The notes beneath the pieces are model-generated. The model had not been told where the DNA came from. It saw only the letters and a list, made by a program, of their open reading frames with translations, and ran no database searches. Below, one piece after another: positions 35,401 to 43,176 of a stretch of DNA of 64,000 bases. A program made the translations under genes and the position numbers. The DNA is from Candidatus Binataceae bacterium (lineage in GTDB: Bacteria; Desulfobacterota; Binatia; Binatales; Binataceae). The stretch lies in assembly GCA_035308025.1 (NCBI GenBank), contig DATGHL010000038.1, forward strand, positions 1 through 64,000. The letters are read 5' to 3'. Position 1 is the stretch's first letter; every line of letters begins with the position of its first letter.

Positions 35401-36108
35401 CTAAAGATTCGCGGGACGTTCAACAGTGCCGACCACCGCTGATACGTCCGCGAGGCGATAGACATAATATGATTTAGGGATCCCGAGTATACGCTCCGTC
35501 TTCACCGTCCCATCAGGGAAATAGCCCTGTAATTTACGACGTGTGATCACCGTCGTGCCTCTGATCATTTCGTTCCAATCCGGGAGCGTCTTCTCCCAGC
35601 CCCTGTGCATTCTTGCACGGAGGGCGCGGGGCATGGCCCACCAGAACGGAATGCCGGTATGCGCCTCCAGCGGAAAATAGACCGAGGGCGTCTGGACGTA
35701 ATAGGAGGGCGCCAGACGGCGGGCTTCGCCAGCGAATTTCCGCTCGTTCGGCTCACCGCCGACATGCTCGATCACGCTGTTGCTGAAGACGATGTCGAAA
35801 CTATTATCACTGTAGTCGTGAAGTTGTGTGGCATCTCCTTCGACGAAGGTGAAGTGATGATGGCTGTCGGTGTTCTTCGCAGGATCTGTGCAGGTTAGGT
35901 TCACGATGGTGACGTCGAGTGGCGTTTTGATCAGGTTCCAGATTGTGGTGGTGCCACCTAGGTCAATCACCCGGGTGCCGCGCTCCGGAGCAAAAATTTT
36001 CTCAAACTCTGCCATCCGGCTTCCACGTAAAGCTGGCTGAACGCGCGTGAGGATTTCGTGAAAGACCTTAAGGCGCAGATATTTGAGATTTAGCATGGCG
36101 ACTTCCAT
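35401..36108 (-). CDS. Class I SAM-dependent methyltransferase, not PrmC
   Basis: This 235-residue protein has a SAM motif I at residues 44-52 (RVIDLGGTTTIW) and a later FVEGDATQLHDYSDNSFDIVFSNSVIEH (motifs II-III), so it is a class I methyltransferase. C-terminal segments such as IPFWWAMPRALRARMHRGW look like methyltransferases from polysaccharide clusters. The NPPY motif of N5-glutamine methyltransferases is absent. It lies between prfA (21 bp upstream) and murA, exactly where prmC usually sits. Base composition is lower in GC than its neighbours, which suggests acquisition. A methionine four codons in is an alternative start. Confidence 0.7.
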   Translation of the reverse strand: MEVAMLNLKYLRLKVFHEILTRVQPALRGSRMAEFEKIFAPERGTRVIDLGGTTTIWNLIKTPLDVTIVNLTCTDPAKNTDSHHHFTFVEGDATQLHDYSDNSFDIVFSNSVIEHVGGEPNERKFAGEARRLAPSYYVQTPSVYFPLEAHTGIPFWWAMPRALRARMHRGWEKTLPDWNEMIRGTTVITRRKLQGYFPDGTVKTERILGIPKSYYVYRLADVSAVVGTVERPANL

Positions 36109-36129
36109 CGCAGGCGAAGATGGCGCGCC

Positions 36130-37203
36130 CTATTTATCGCTGAGGGCGGCGGCTTGTTCGGCGGTGGCGAGCGCGTCGATAATCGGTTCGAGTGCGCCGT
36201 CGAGCACCTGATCAAGCTGATGGAGCGTCAGGTTGACGCGATGGTCGGTGACGCGCGACTGCGGAAAATTGTAAGTGCGGATGCGTTCGGAGCGGTCCCC
36301 CGTCCCGACCATCGAGCGGCGCGCGTCGGCGATCTTGGCGTCCTGCTCGGCGTGGGCGTTTTCGAGCAGGCGTGCGCGCAGAATCTTGAGCGCGCGGGCC
36401 TTGTTCTTGTGCTGGGATTTTTCGTCGCGGCAGATGATCACCATCCCGGTCGGAATATGAGTGATGCGGACGGCGGAATCGGTCGTGTTTACGCTCTGGC
36501 CGCCGGGACCCGACGCGCGCATCACGTCGATGCGCAAATCTTTTTCTTCGTTGATGCTGACCTCGACCTCGTCAGCCTCGGGCAGCACGGCGACGGTTAC
36601 CGCAGAGGTGTGGATGCGGCCTGAACCTTCGGTCGCGGGCACACGCTGCACGCGATGGACCCCGCCCTCGAACTTGAGGCGGCTGAAGGCGCCGCGCCCG
36701 CTGATCGAGGCGATGACTTCCTTGATTCCGCCAAGGCCGGTGCTACTCTGGCTGAGCGCCTCGACCTTCCAGCCGTGGCGCTCGGCATAGCGGTTGTACA
36801 TGCGAAAGAGGACGCCGGCGAAGAGCGAAGCCTCCTCGCCGCCGGTGCCGGCGCGAATCTCGAGCAGGACATTTTTGTCGTCGTTGGGATCGCGCGGGGT
36901 CAACAGGAGTTTCAGCCGCTCTTCGATTTCGCCTTGATGGCGCGCGAGTTCCGGCAAATCGGCGCGGGCCAGATCTCGTAGCTCGGCGTCGTCACCCTGG
37001 ATAAAGGCGTCGTGCTCGGCAATCTCCTCGAGCAGTTTGCGGTAGTCGCGCGCGACCACGACGACGTCCGCGAGTTGCGCGCGTTCGCGCCCCAATTTGG
37101 CGTATTCGCGGTTGTTCGCGGCGACTGCGGGATCGCTCAGGCGGCGTTCGAGCTCGCCGAAGCGCTCCTCGACGCCTTTGAGCTTGTCGAGCAGAGGATT
37201 CAA
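36130..37203 (-). CDS. prfA: Peptide chain release factor 1
   Basis: This 357-residue factor reads UAA/UAG stop codons. The GGQ loop is [23 protein letters not shown] near residue 230, and [25 protein letters not shown] holds the PxT codon-reading tripeptide (P-A-T). The C-terminal [20 protein letters not shown] is standard. The start is TTG at 37203: the upstream in-frame region has a stop four codons before an ATT, and no ATG is suitable. The methyltransferase gene follows by 21 bp; rpmE precedes it. Confidence 0.97.
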   Translation of the reverse strand: MNPLLDKLKGVEERFGELERRLSDPAVAANNREYAKLGRERAQLADVVVVARDYRKLLEEIAEHDAFIQGDDAELRDLARADLPELARHQGEIEERLKLLLTPRDPNDDKNVLLEIRAGTGGEEASLFAGVLFRMYNRYAERHGWKVEALSQSSTGLGGIKEVIASISGRGAFSRLKFEGGVHRVQRVPATEGSGRIHTSAVTVAVLPEADEVEVSINEEKDLRIDVMRASGPGGQSVNTTDSAVRITHIPTGMVIICRDEKSQHKNKARALKILRARLLENAHAEQDAKIADARRSMVGTGDRSERIRTYNFPQSRVTDHRVNLTLHQLDQVLDGALEPIIDALATAEQAAALSDK

Positions 37204-37262
37204 CGGCCGTTGCTCAATTAATCATGGCGCGCGCGCAGAAGGGGCGCCATCAGGCTCCTCGC

Positions 37263-37487
37263 TTACTCGGCAGTGGCCTTGGTCGCGGGGGTTTTGCCGT
37301 ATTTCCGGTTGAAGCGCTCGACGCGTCCGGCGGTATCGACCAAGCGTTGCTGGCCGGTGTAGAACGGATGGCAGTTCGAGCAGACTTCGACCTGGATTTT
37401 CGGCAGGGTCGAATGCGTCTCGAAGGTGTTGCCGCAGGCGCAGGTCACTACGCATCGGCGATAGTCGGGATGGATTGCAGCTTTCAT
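37263..37487 (-). CDS. rpmE: Ribosomal protein L31 (zinc-binding type)
   Basis: This 74-residue ribosomal protein starts [24 protein letters not shown] and has [27 protein letters not shown]. The zinc motif is CAC plus CSNC, giving the C+ form that carries one zinc. A short Lys/Thr-rich tail ends it. The ATG at 37487 is preferred to a start six codons earlier. rpmE-prfA is a widespread gene pair; here 59 bp separate them. Confidence 0.96.
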   Translation of the reverse strand: MKAAIHPDYRRCVVTCACGNTFETHSTLPKIQVEVCSNCHPFYTGQQRLVDTAGRVERFNRKYGKTPATKATAE

Positions 37488-37617
37488 ATTAAGGCCCACC
37501 GGCATTAGTCACCGGAAGTGGAGCTATAATAATCATCATTTGGTCGCGGCACAATTCACCTGCGTACCTGGTTAGAATCGCGTGACAACTTTGAGCTGCG
37601 GGGGCGGCGCGGCTAGA

Positions 37618-38409
37618 ATGCTGCGCGGCAGGATGACGCGCAGGATGCGAAGGTCGGGCAAAACTTCCGCGGTGAAGATCGGGCTGCGCTGTCGGTGTGC
37701 GGCGCTCGCGCTGGGGTTGCTGGCGCTGGCCGGATGCGTCGCGCCAAAACCGCCGAGCGATGAACGGCCGCTCCAACCGGTGCCGAACGTCCCCGACCGG
37801 CCGGAAGTGGTGACCGATCTATCGAAGTTGTCGGCGGCGGATACGACGGCGGTCGCGCTGCCGCCGGTGCTGCCGACCGTTTCACCCTTGCAGTCCACGA
37901 GCAACGTCAGCGTAGGCGCTTCGCGCAATGAGCAACTGACGCACAAGCTCGCCGCCGGCGAGCCGGGACGTTACGACACCGAGACGCCCTCATCGGACAC
38001 GCAGGCGCCGGGGGGAACTCGCCTGCTCAATGACAAAGCGCGTCAGTACGCCAATTTCAGCGATATTTTGTTGACGCAGACGATGCGCGCCGCGCTGACG
38101 CTGGAGCCGGAGAAACTGGGGAGCAAGCGCGTGCCCCTCGAACTGACGCCGGTGGTGCTGACTGCGATCATGGACCCGGAGGGCCGGCTCAAGGAGATCG
38201 TGATCGAGCATCATTCGGGCGACCTCGCGGTCGATCGGCTGTTTATCGAGGCGTGCAAGCAAGGCATCTGGTCGCGCAATCCGCCGGTCGGCGCGCGCAG
38301 CGTTGAGGGCACCTATCGCGTACAGATCCAGGGCAGCGTCTCGAATCGGACCTTTGACCGCTACGGCCAGTACACCTACTCGACCGAAATCGGGCTGGCG
38401 ATTTTGTAG
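37618..38409 (+). CDS. Predicted lipoprotein with TonB C-terminal-like domain
   Basis: This 263-residue protein has a basic N-terminus, a hydrophobic helix and a lipobox LAGCVAPKP (about residue 40). A proline- and serine-rich linker runs to about residue 130. The last 120 residues resemble the TonB C-terminal/TolA fold: VLTAIMDPEGRLKEIVIEHHSGDLAVDRLFIEACKQGIWSRNPP, with the 'G.....V...SG...LD...' pattern. No TonB box partner or TonB-like N-terminal motif is present, so a TonB role is uncertain. Several in-frame ATGs (37618, 37633, 37645) could be the start. Its last 32 bp are duplicated downstream (38528-38559). Confidence 0.6.
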   Translation: MLRGRMTRRMRRSGKTSAVKIGLRCRCAALALGLLALAGCVAPKPPSDERPLQPVPNVPDRPEVVTDLSKLSAADTTAVALPPVLPTVSPLQSTSNVSVGASRNEQLTHKLAAGEPGRYDTETPSSDTQAPGGTRLLNDKARQYANFSDILLTQTMRAALTLEPEKLGSKRVPLELTPVVLTAIMDPEGRLKEIVIEHHSGDLAVDRLFIEACKQGIWSRNPPVGARSVEGTYRVQIQGSVSNRTFDRYGQYTYSTEIGLAIL

Positions 38410-38410
38410 C
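38379..38410 (+). repeat. 32-bp direct repeat, copy 1 (3' end of lipoprotein gene)
   Basis: The 32 bases covering the last codons and stop of the lipoprotein gene (starting CTCGACCGAAATCGGG and ending TTTTGTAGC) recur exactly at 38528-38559. The intervening 117 bp (38411-38527) contain part of the dispersed intergenic repeat. Confidence 0.95.
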
Positions 38411-38527
38411 AGGCAGTTGAAAAGGATCTTCAACTGGGAATCTTGACGCAGCTCCAGGGTGCGGCCGAGTCTGCGAGGCGCGGCCAAGATACGACGCGCC
38501 TGCTCGCTACGCTGCGCTTCGCTAGTG
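38411..38527 (+). repeat. Dispersed intergenic repeat, copy A (117-bp insert between direct repeats)
   Basis: This stretch contains TCTTGACGCAGCTC (38441-38454) and, 12 bases further, GAGTCTGCGAG (38467-38477). These are the two arms of a sequence found intact elsewhere as GTCTGCGAGCTGCGTCAAG (see 41250, 42559, 57202). A GTTGAA ... TTCAAC hairpin precedes it, also present in the copy at 57202. It is flanked by a 32-bp direct duplication of the lipoprotein gene end. Confidence 0.8.
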
Positions 38528-38559
38528 CTCGACCGAAATCGGGCTGGCGATTTTGTAGC
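38528..38559 (+). repeat. 32-bp direct repeat, copy 2
   Basis: Exact second copy of the 32-bp end of the preceding lipoprotein gene, including its TAG. It lies 149 bp downstream of the first and just before the pgl stop at 38581. The copy is not part of a gene. Confidence 0.95.
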
Positions 38560-38580
38560 GTCGCGCGCCGCGCTCGAGTC

Positions 38581-39318
38581 TTAGGACAGCAAGCGCGCCG
38601 CCGCCCGATCAAGCATCCAGGTAACGTCGCCGTCGGGCGGCGCGATGAGCTGCGCGGGCGCGGATTCGGGGTCGCGTGGACCTTCGAGCACCGCTTTCAC
38701 CGCCGCGGCCTTGGACTCGCCGGCAACCAGAAAGATGATGCGTGCGGCCTGATTCAAAATCGGCGCCGTCAGCGTGATGCGATGGCGTTGCGGGGCGTCA
38801 ACCTCGATCGCAACCGCGAGGCGGTCGGTGATGGCGAGGGCCGGATGGTGCGGGAAGAGCGACGCGATATGCGCGTTCTCGCCCAAGCCGAGCAGCACGA
38901 GATTGAACACGGGCATCGCGCCGGGGTCGAGGTGGAAGAAGGTGCGCAGATGGTCTTCGTAAGCGCGCGCAGCGGTCTCGGGAGGATCCTCGCCGCGCAT
39001 CCGATGAATCTGCTCGGGGCGCAGCTCGAGCTTCGAGAGCAGCGTGCGGTTGGCCATCGCGAAGTTGCTCGCGGGATCGTCGGGCGGCACGCAGCGCTCG
39101 TCGCCCCAGAAGAACTGCGCTTCACTCCAATCGATACTGTGATGGAAGCGTGAGGCGAGGAGCTCGTAAGTTGGCTCTGGGGTCAACCCGCCAGTCAGGC
39201 AGAAGGTGAACTCGCCGTGGGTGCACACGGCCTCGCCGGCGACGTGCGCGATCTCTTCGGCGGCGTGGACGAAGAGGGAAGCGGCGTCGTCAAGGACGAT
39301 TAATTTTGGTGCGCTCAT
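38581..39318 (-). CDS. pgl: 6-phosphogluconolactonase
   Basis: This 245-residue protein is of the NagB/RpiA/SOL (DevB) type; it hydrolyses 6-phosphogluconolactone. It shows FCLTGGLTPEPTYELLA, WSEAQFFWGDERCVPPDDPASNFAMA and FNLVLLGLGENAHIASLFPHHPAL (with G-x-G-x-x-A-H-I-A-S-L-F-P). The ATG at 39318 is used; an upstream TTG is less likely. The gene is not linked to zwf or gnd (gnd is at 8.8 kb), so the oxidative pathway genes are dispersed in this genome. Downstream lie the duplicated 32-bp copies. Confidence 0.93.
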   Translation of the reverse strand: MSAPKLIVLDDAASLFVHAAEEIAHVAGEAVCTHGEFTFCLTGGLTPEPTYELLASRFHHSIDWSEAQFFWGDERCVPPDDPASNFAMANRTLLSKLELRPEQIHRMRGEDPPETAARAYEDHLRTFFHLDPGAMPVFNLVLLGLGENAHIASLFPHHPALAITDRLAVAIEVDAPQRHRITLTAPILNQAARIIFLVAGESKAAAVKAVLEGPRDPESAPAQLIAPPDGDVTWMLDRAAARLLS

Positions 39319-39407
39319 TGCGCCGGCCAATGCGGTGCGCTCATCACGTCAGGATTCCGCAGAATCAAGGCTGAACGCAACTGGTGATCGAATCTTCGTG
39401 AACGACG

Positions 39408-39950
39408 CTACGATTTCAGCAGTTCGGCGTACTTTTTGTGAAACTTTGCGAGCTTCGGTGTGATGACGACCTGGCAGTACGGCGCAAAAGCGTTGTTGCG
39501 ATAGTATTCGGCGTGGTAGTCCTCGGCCGGGTAGAAGGCCTCGAGCGGTTTGATCTCGGTGACGATCGGCGCGTTGAAGGCGTTGCTTTTGGAGAGCTCC
39601 TCGATACAGTTTGTCGCCGCGCGCTTCTGCGCCGGCGAAGTGTAGAGAATGATCGAACGGTATTCGGTGCCGACGTCGGCGCCTTGGCGGTTGAGGGTCG
39701 TCGGGTCGTGGGTCGCGAAAAAGACGGTCAAAAGATCAGCGTAGGTGACCTGCGCGGGATCGAATTCGATGCGCCCGACCTCGGCATGACCGGTCCGGCC
39801 AGTGCAGACCTGAGAATAAGTCGGGTTGGGCAGCGTGCCTCCGGCATAACCGGATTTGACGCTAATCACGCCCTTAACCTGCTCGAACACCGCCTCGGTG
39901 CACCAGAAGCAGCCTTCACCAAATACTGCAATCTCGGTCTTATCGCTCAT
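39408..39950 (-). CDS. msrA: Peptide methionine sulfoxide reductase A
   Basis: This 180-residue enzyme reduces methionine-S-sulfoxide in proteins. Active-site GEGCFWCTEAVFEQVKGV has the catalytic Cys (C15 in G-C-F-W-C). SGYAGGTLPNPTYSQVCTGRTGHAEVG and FFATHDPTTLNRQGADVGTEYRSII are the MsrA core. The resolving cysteine near the end is not obvious in the tail FHKKYAELLKS, so the second Cys in CFWC may take part in recycling. It is cytosolic, with no signal peptide. No MsrB was found nearby. Confidence 0.96.
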   Translation of the reverse strand: MSDKTEIAVFGEGCFWCTEAVFEQVKGVISVKSGYAGGTLPNPTYSQVCTGRTGHAEVGRIEFDPAQVTYADLLTVFFATHDPTTLNRQGADVGTEYRSIILYTSPAQKRAATNCIEELSKSNAFNAPIVTEIKPLEAFYPAEDYHAEYYRNNAFAPYCQVVITPKLAKFHKKYAELLKS

Positions 39951-40018
39951 TTGATCCCTGCGCGCCCACCTTATGACTCAAGCTGCAGGCTGACGCTGCG
40001 GTTATCTCCATCCCATAA

Positions 40019-40408
40019 TCAAATGTCTTTATCAAGTTCAGCGCCGAGGGCCGGATGAGCCACGCGATGAAACTCGTACTCCCAGCGCGGGCCGTGATCG
40101 AGCTCCTCGCCGAGCGTGCGCAGATGGGCCAACTCGTGGACCATCGTGCGGAAGCTGTAGTGATCGGTGTTACGGCCAATCAGGATGGTCTTGCGATCGT
40201 GCTGCGTCACGCCGCATACATGTCGGCCGTAAGCGTGCTGGATGACGGTCTTGCGCACCAGGTAGACCTTCCAGCCCGAGGGCATCGGCTCGCGCCAGAT
40301 GCGCGACCAAGTCCCGCGCGCCAGATCAGTGATATTTTTTCGCCGGAGCGAACGGGCGGCGTTTGCCATCAGTGATCTACCATCAGGATCAGGGCGCGCG
40401 CGTTTCAT
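40019..40408 (-). CDS. Small SprT-like zinc metallopeptidase domain protein
   Basis: This 129-residue protein contains TMVHELAHLRTLGEELDHGPRWEYEF, a HExxH (H-E-L-A-H) motif followed by a downstream H/E-rich region. Similar small proteins are annotated as SprT-like or 'DUF-type' metallopeptidases. The N-terminal 45 residues are basic (RARPDPDGRS, ARSLRRKN), and IGRNTDHYSFRTM precedes the motif. There is no signal peptide. The downstream metal ligand His may be in DHGPRW. An internal ATG (40369) would remove the basic tail. It ends 67 bp from msrA and starts 24 bp from the hydrolase gene. Confidence 0.6.
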   Translation of the reverse strand: MKRARPDPDGRSLMANAARSLRRKNITDLARGTWSRIWREPMPSGWKVYLVRKTVIQHAYGRHVCGVTQHDRKTILIGRNTDHYSFRTMVHELAHLRTLGEELDHGPRWEYEFHRVAHPALGAELDKDI

Positions 40409-40432
40409 TTTGACGGCTTCCGAGCTTCGTGC

Positions 40433-41152
40433 TCAGGCGCCAAAGATCTCCTTGAAGAATCCGCTCATCGCCTGCCACGAACGCCGGTCGGTCTGTTCGT
40501 TGTATTTGATTCCCGGCGCGCCGATCAGGTCGGCCTCAGGATTAGTAAAGCTATGCACCGTACCGCCGTAGTTGATGACCTGCCAATCGACGCCGGCCTT
40601 GGTCATCTCGGCGGTGAAGCCGGCTAACTGCTCGGGCGGCACGAAGGGATCCTCGGCGCCGTTGCACACCAGGACTTTCGCCTTGACCGCGCCAGCCGCC
40701 GCGGGCATCGCGGTGCCCAGGCCGCCGTGAAATGAAACCACCCCGCTGAGCGCCGCGCCGTCGCGCGCAATCTCGAGCGAGCAGGTGCCGCCCATGCAAT
40801 AACCCATCACGGCGAGCCGCTTGGGATCGACTTGCGGCAGCGCCGCGAGCTTATCGAGCGCGGCGCGGACGCGGCGGCGAACTTTCGCGGGATCGCCCAG
40901 CAACGCCATCGCGTACTTGATGCCCTCGGGAAGATCCTTGGCGACCAGACGATCGCCATAGGGGTCGGCGCCGAAACCGACGTAGCCAAGCTTGGCCAGG
41001 CGCTCGGCGCGCTCCTTGACGAAGGGGCCGAGACCGAAAGCGTCGGGCATGATCAGCACGCCCGGGCGGCGCGCGCTGCTATGCTCGTCATAAGCGTAGA
41101 GGCCGTGACAGTTAACGTCGCCGTCCTGATAGCGAATATCTTCGTGTTTCAT
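40433..41152 (-). CDS. Dienelactone hydrolase family protein
   Basis: This 239-residue alpha/beta hydrolase has VMGYCMGGTCSLEIA with a cysteine nucleophile (G-x-C-x-G), the acid Asp in CNGAEDPFVPPEQ and His in GTVHSFTNPEAD, giving a Cys-Asp-His triad. The N-terminus DGDVNCHGLYAYDE and PGVLIMPDAFGLGPFVKERAERLAKLGYV are typical of this family. Dienelactone hydrolases open lactone rings in chlorocatechol degradation, but many members act on other esters; substrate is unknown. No other aromatic degradation genes are adjacent. Confidence 0.9.
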   Translation of the reverse strand: MKHEDIRYQDGDVNCHGLYAYDEHSSARRPGVLIMPDAFGLGPFVKERAERLAKLGYVGFGADPYGDRLVAKDLPEGIKYAMALLGDPAKVRRRVRAALDKLAALPQVDPKRLAVMGYCMGGTCSLEIARDGAALSGVVSFHGGLGTAMPAAAGAVKAKVLVCNGAEDPFVPPEQLAGFTAEMTKAGVDWQVINYGGTVHSFTNPEADLIGAPGIKYNEQTDRRSWQAMSGFFKEIFGA

Positions 41153-41249
41153 CGATTCTCCATTGAACAGTTGGCCGTTGGTGAATTACGGTCCGTCCCA
41201 TTCATAGCGGATTTCGCTATCGGGGTGGAGCGGCGCTGTTCTCCCTGAT

Positions 41250-41271
41250 TCTTGACGCAGCTCGCAGACTC
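41250..41271 (+). repeat. Dispersed intergenic repeat, copy B (22-bp core)
   Basis: Exact 22-bp core of the family, in the orientation reading TCTTGACGCAGCTCGCAGAC. It lies in the 205-bp gap between the two beta-oxidation/hydrolase genes. A small hairpin ATAGCG-gattt-CGCTAT sits about 40 bp upstream (near 41207). Not inside a gene. Confidence 0.85.
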
Positions 41272-41357
41272 CTGACCTTGACCGCGCCTCGCCGATCCAG
41301 CCTACTCCTTCACGCAAACGACTCTGCTCACCGACCTGTGCACAGCTTCCCTCGTGT

Positions 41358-42137
41358 TTACTCCCCCTTCCAGTTGGGTTTGCGCTTCTCGGCGAAGGCG
41401 CGAGGACCTTCGATCATATCCTTTGACTTGAAGAGCCGATTGGTCGCCGGATACTTTTTCGCCGTCGCCTCTTCGATCGAAAGATGCAATGCCTGATAGG
41501 CCTGCTCCTTGCTTGCCTGCACGGACAGCGGCGAGCATTCCATAATCTCCGCGGCCCAGCGTTCTGCCGTCGGCATCAGATCCTTAAGCGGCACGACTTC
41601 GTTCACCAGACCCCATCGATGAGCTTCCGCGGCCATGATGTGCTTGCCGGTGAGCATCATGCCCATCGCGATCTTGAGCGGGATGTGACGCGGCAGCCGA
41701 TGGACTCCGCCGGCGCCCGCCATCAGGCCGACGCGCACCTCGGGCAGCCCGAGACGCGCGTGATCGGCGGCGATAATGATGTCGCAGGCGAGCGCGATTT
41801 CCAGCCCGCCGCCGAGGGCGAACCCGTTGACCGCCGCAATCACCGGCTTGACGATATCGTAGCGATCGGTGATGCCGGCGAAGCCGCCGCGCCAGTGCGG
41901 CATCGGTTCGCCGTGATGTGCCGCCGTGTACTTCAAGTCGTTGCCGGCGGAGAAGGCCCGATCGCCGGCGCCGGTTAGAATCGCTACCCACAAATTCTTG
42001 TCGGCGGCGAAGTCATCCCAGACCTGATCCATTTCGACGTGACACGGCGGATGCATCGCGTTCATCACCTCGGGCCGGTTGAAAGTCACGTACGCCAAAT
42101 GATCCTTCTTCTCGTACTTCACAAACTTCAGGTCCAT
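41358..42137 (-). CDS. Enoyl-CoA hydratase/isomerase family protein
   Basis: This 259-residue crotonase-fold enzyme shows LTGAGDRAFSAGNDLKYTA (oxyanion hole region) and NGFALGGGLEIALACDIIIAADHARLGLPEVRVGLMAGAGGVHRLPR, the diagnostic core. It is of the length of short-chain enoyl-CoA hydratases. The N-terminus MDLKFVKYEKKDHLAYVTFNRPEVMNAM is standard. AAGGAGCG sits just before the ATG. It lies on the same strand as, but 205 bp from, the dienelactone hydrolase gene. Reaction (hydratase, isomerase or decarboxylase) and acyl chain are unknown. Confidence 0.92.
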   Translation of the reverse strand: MDLKFVKYEKKDHLAYVTFNRPEVMNAMHPPCHVEMDQVWDDFAADKNLWVAILTGAGDRAFSAGNDLKYTAAHHGEPMPHWRGGFAGITDRYDIVKPVIAAVNGFALGGGLEIALACDIIIAADHARLGLPEVRVGLMAGAGGVHRLPRHIPLKIAMGMMLTGKHIMAAEAHRWGLVNEVVPLKDLMPTAERWAAEIMECSPLSVQASKEQAYQALHLSIEEATAKKYPATNRLFKSKDMIEGPRAFAEKRKPNWKGE

Positions 42138-42209
42138 CTCAACGCTCCTTAAGTTTTTCCCCTCTGATCTAATTCTTTATTGGGCCCCGCGAAGTCGCTC
42201 CGCTTGCTG

Positions 42210-42452
42210 TTACTGCGGATGATCCTCGTCGAGCAATTCAAAGAACGCATCGATACTTTGCATCAATTGCCGCCGAATCTGCGCGCGAGTGCCTTCCAGC
42301 AGATGCATCGTGACGCGCGCCGAGGTGCCGTCGTTCAAGCTGACGCTCGCGTCTTCGACCTTGACCGGCTGACTCGGCTGGAACAGCCGCATCCCGTAAA
42401 TCATTGCGCCCCGCTCCGCAGCGCCTTTCACCAGCTTAAGTCTGCTTGCCAT
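42210..42452 (-). CDS. Small protein of unknown function
   Basis: This 80-residue protein starts at ATG 42452, with GAGG just upstream. A longer frame of 122 residues would begin inside the repeat at 42559 and is rejected. It is basic in the first third (ASRLKLVKGAAERG), then MRLFQPSQPVKVEDASVSLNDGTS and a helical, acidic C-terminus QLMQSIDAFFELLDEDH. No signal peptide or membrane helix. I do not recognise a family. It is 72 bp upstream of the enoyl-CoA hydratase on the same strand, possibly co-transcribed. Confidence 0.5.
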   Translation of the reverse strand: MASRLKLVKGAAERGAMIYGMRLFQPSQPVKVEDASVSLNDGTSARVTMHLLEGTRAQIRRQLMQSIDAFFELLDEDHPQ

Positions 42453-42522
42453 CAATTGCCTCTTCTGCCCGGAGTCTCCTGCACAGTCGCCTCCCGCGAC
42501 AGCTTTATAGCACAACACAACG

Positions 42523-42605
42523 TTAGCGGAGCGCGGCTGCCGCGCGGAGCGAGCAAGCGAGTCTGCGAGCTGCGTCAAGATTCTTGATTAGCGGAGCGCG
42601 GCTGC
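42523..42605 (+). repeat. Dispersed intergenic repeat, copy C with 18-bp flanking direct repeats
   Basis: The 22-bp core (42559-42580, GAGTCTGCGAGCTGCGTCAA...) is flanked by two identical 18-bp direct repeats TTAGCGGAGCGCGGCTGC at 42523-42540 and 42588-42605. The first of these extends into CCGCGCGGAGCGAG, which recurs with one mismatch at 51504-51530. The block fills the gap between the small minus-strand gene and the T2SS lipoprotein. Confidence 0.85.
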
Positions 42606-42665
42606 GGAGCGCCGCAGCTAGCGGGAAATTTGACATGCGCGGGCTGGGCCTAGACAATTCCGCCG

Positions 42666-43091
42666 ATGGGACGCTTCAAGCTGCGCACTCTGATGGTGCT
42701 GGCGGTCGTGCTCGTGGCCGGCTGCGGAGTGGTGTATGACGCCGGCTCACGCGCCAAGGCGGCACGCATGGCATCTACGCTGAAGGCTGGAGAATCGACC
42801 GTTCAGGTCCACTCGGATTGGGGCGAACCCGACATGCGCACGCCGCTCGAACAGAATTCCGAACTCTGGAGCTACGTTTCGACGCCGAACTCGAACGACA
42901 TCGCGGCAACTTTGCTCTACACCTCAACCAAACCCGGCGACACGGACAAATTTCTCGATTTGAAGTTCGTCGACGACAAACTCGTCTCATGGGCGACGGT
43001 GGAGCATACGATGCCGGCGAAAAAAGGCGCAGGATTCAGCTACGGATTCGGCACGGGCGGAGGGGGCGGAACTCCGATTACCCATTATTAG
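42666..43091 (+). CDS. Predicted lipoprotein, SmpA/BamE-like fold possible
   Basis: This 141-residue protein has a signal peptide with lipobox VAGC (Cys 20). The mature part shows STLKAGESTVQVHSDWGEPDMR, LWSYVSTPNSND and KFLDLKFVDDKLVSWATVEH, the pattern of BamE/SmpA-type lipoproteins in which a 'G.....V...LG.P' turn precedes paired strands. A glycine-rich tail (GFGTGGGGGTP) follows. It lies 85 bp before gspE, in the same direction. It could be a pilotin-like partner of the secretion system, but that is only position-based. BamE assignment itself is a moderate guess. Confidence 0.55.
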   Translation: MGRFKLRTLMVLAVVLVAGCGVVYDAGSRAKAARMASTLKAGESTVQVHSDWGEPDMRTPLEQNSELWSYVSTPNSNDIAATLLYTSTKPGDTDKFLDLKFVDDKLVSWATVEHTMPAKKGAGFSYGFGTGGGGGTPITHY

Positions 43092-43176
43092 GCTAAAGCA
43101 GCCATCTGCTGACGAAATATTGCGCCCCGCGCGGCACATCGTGTCTAATTGTTGGTAGAGAACTCTTCCCGACGTA

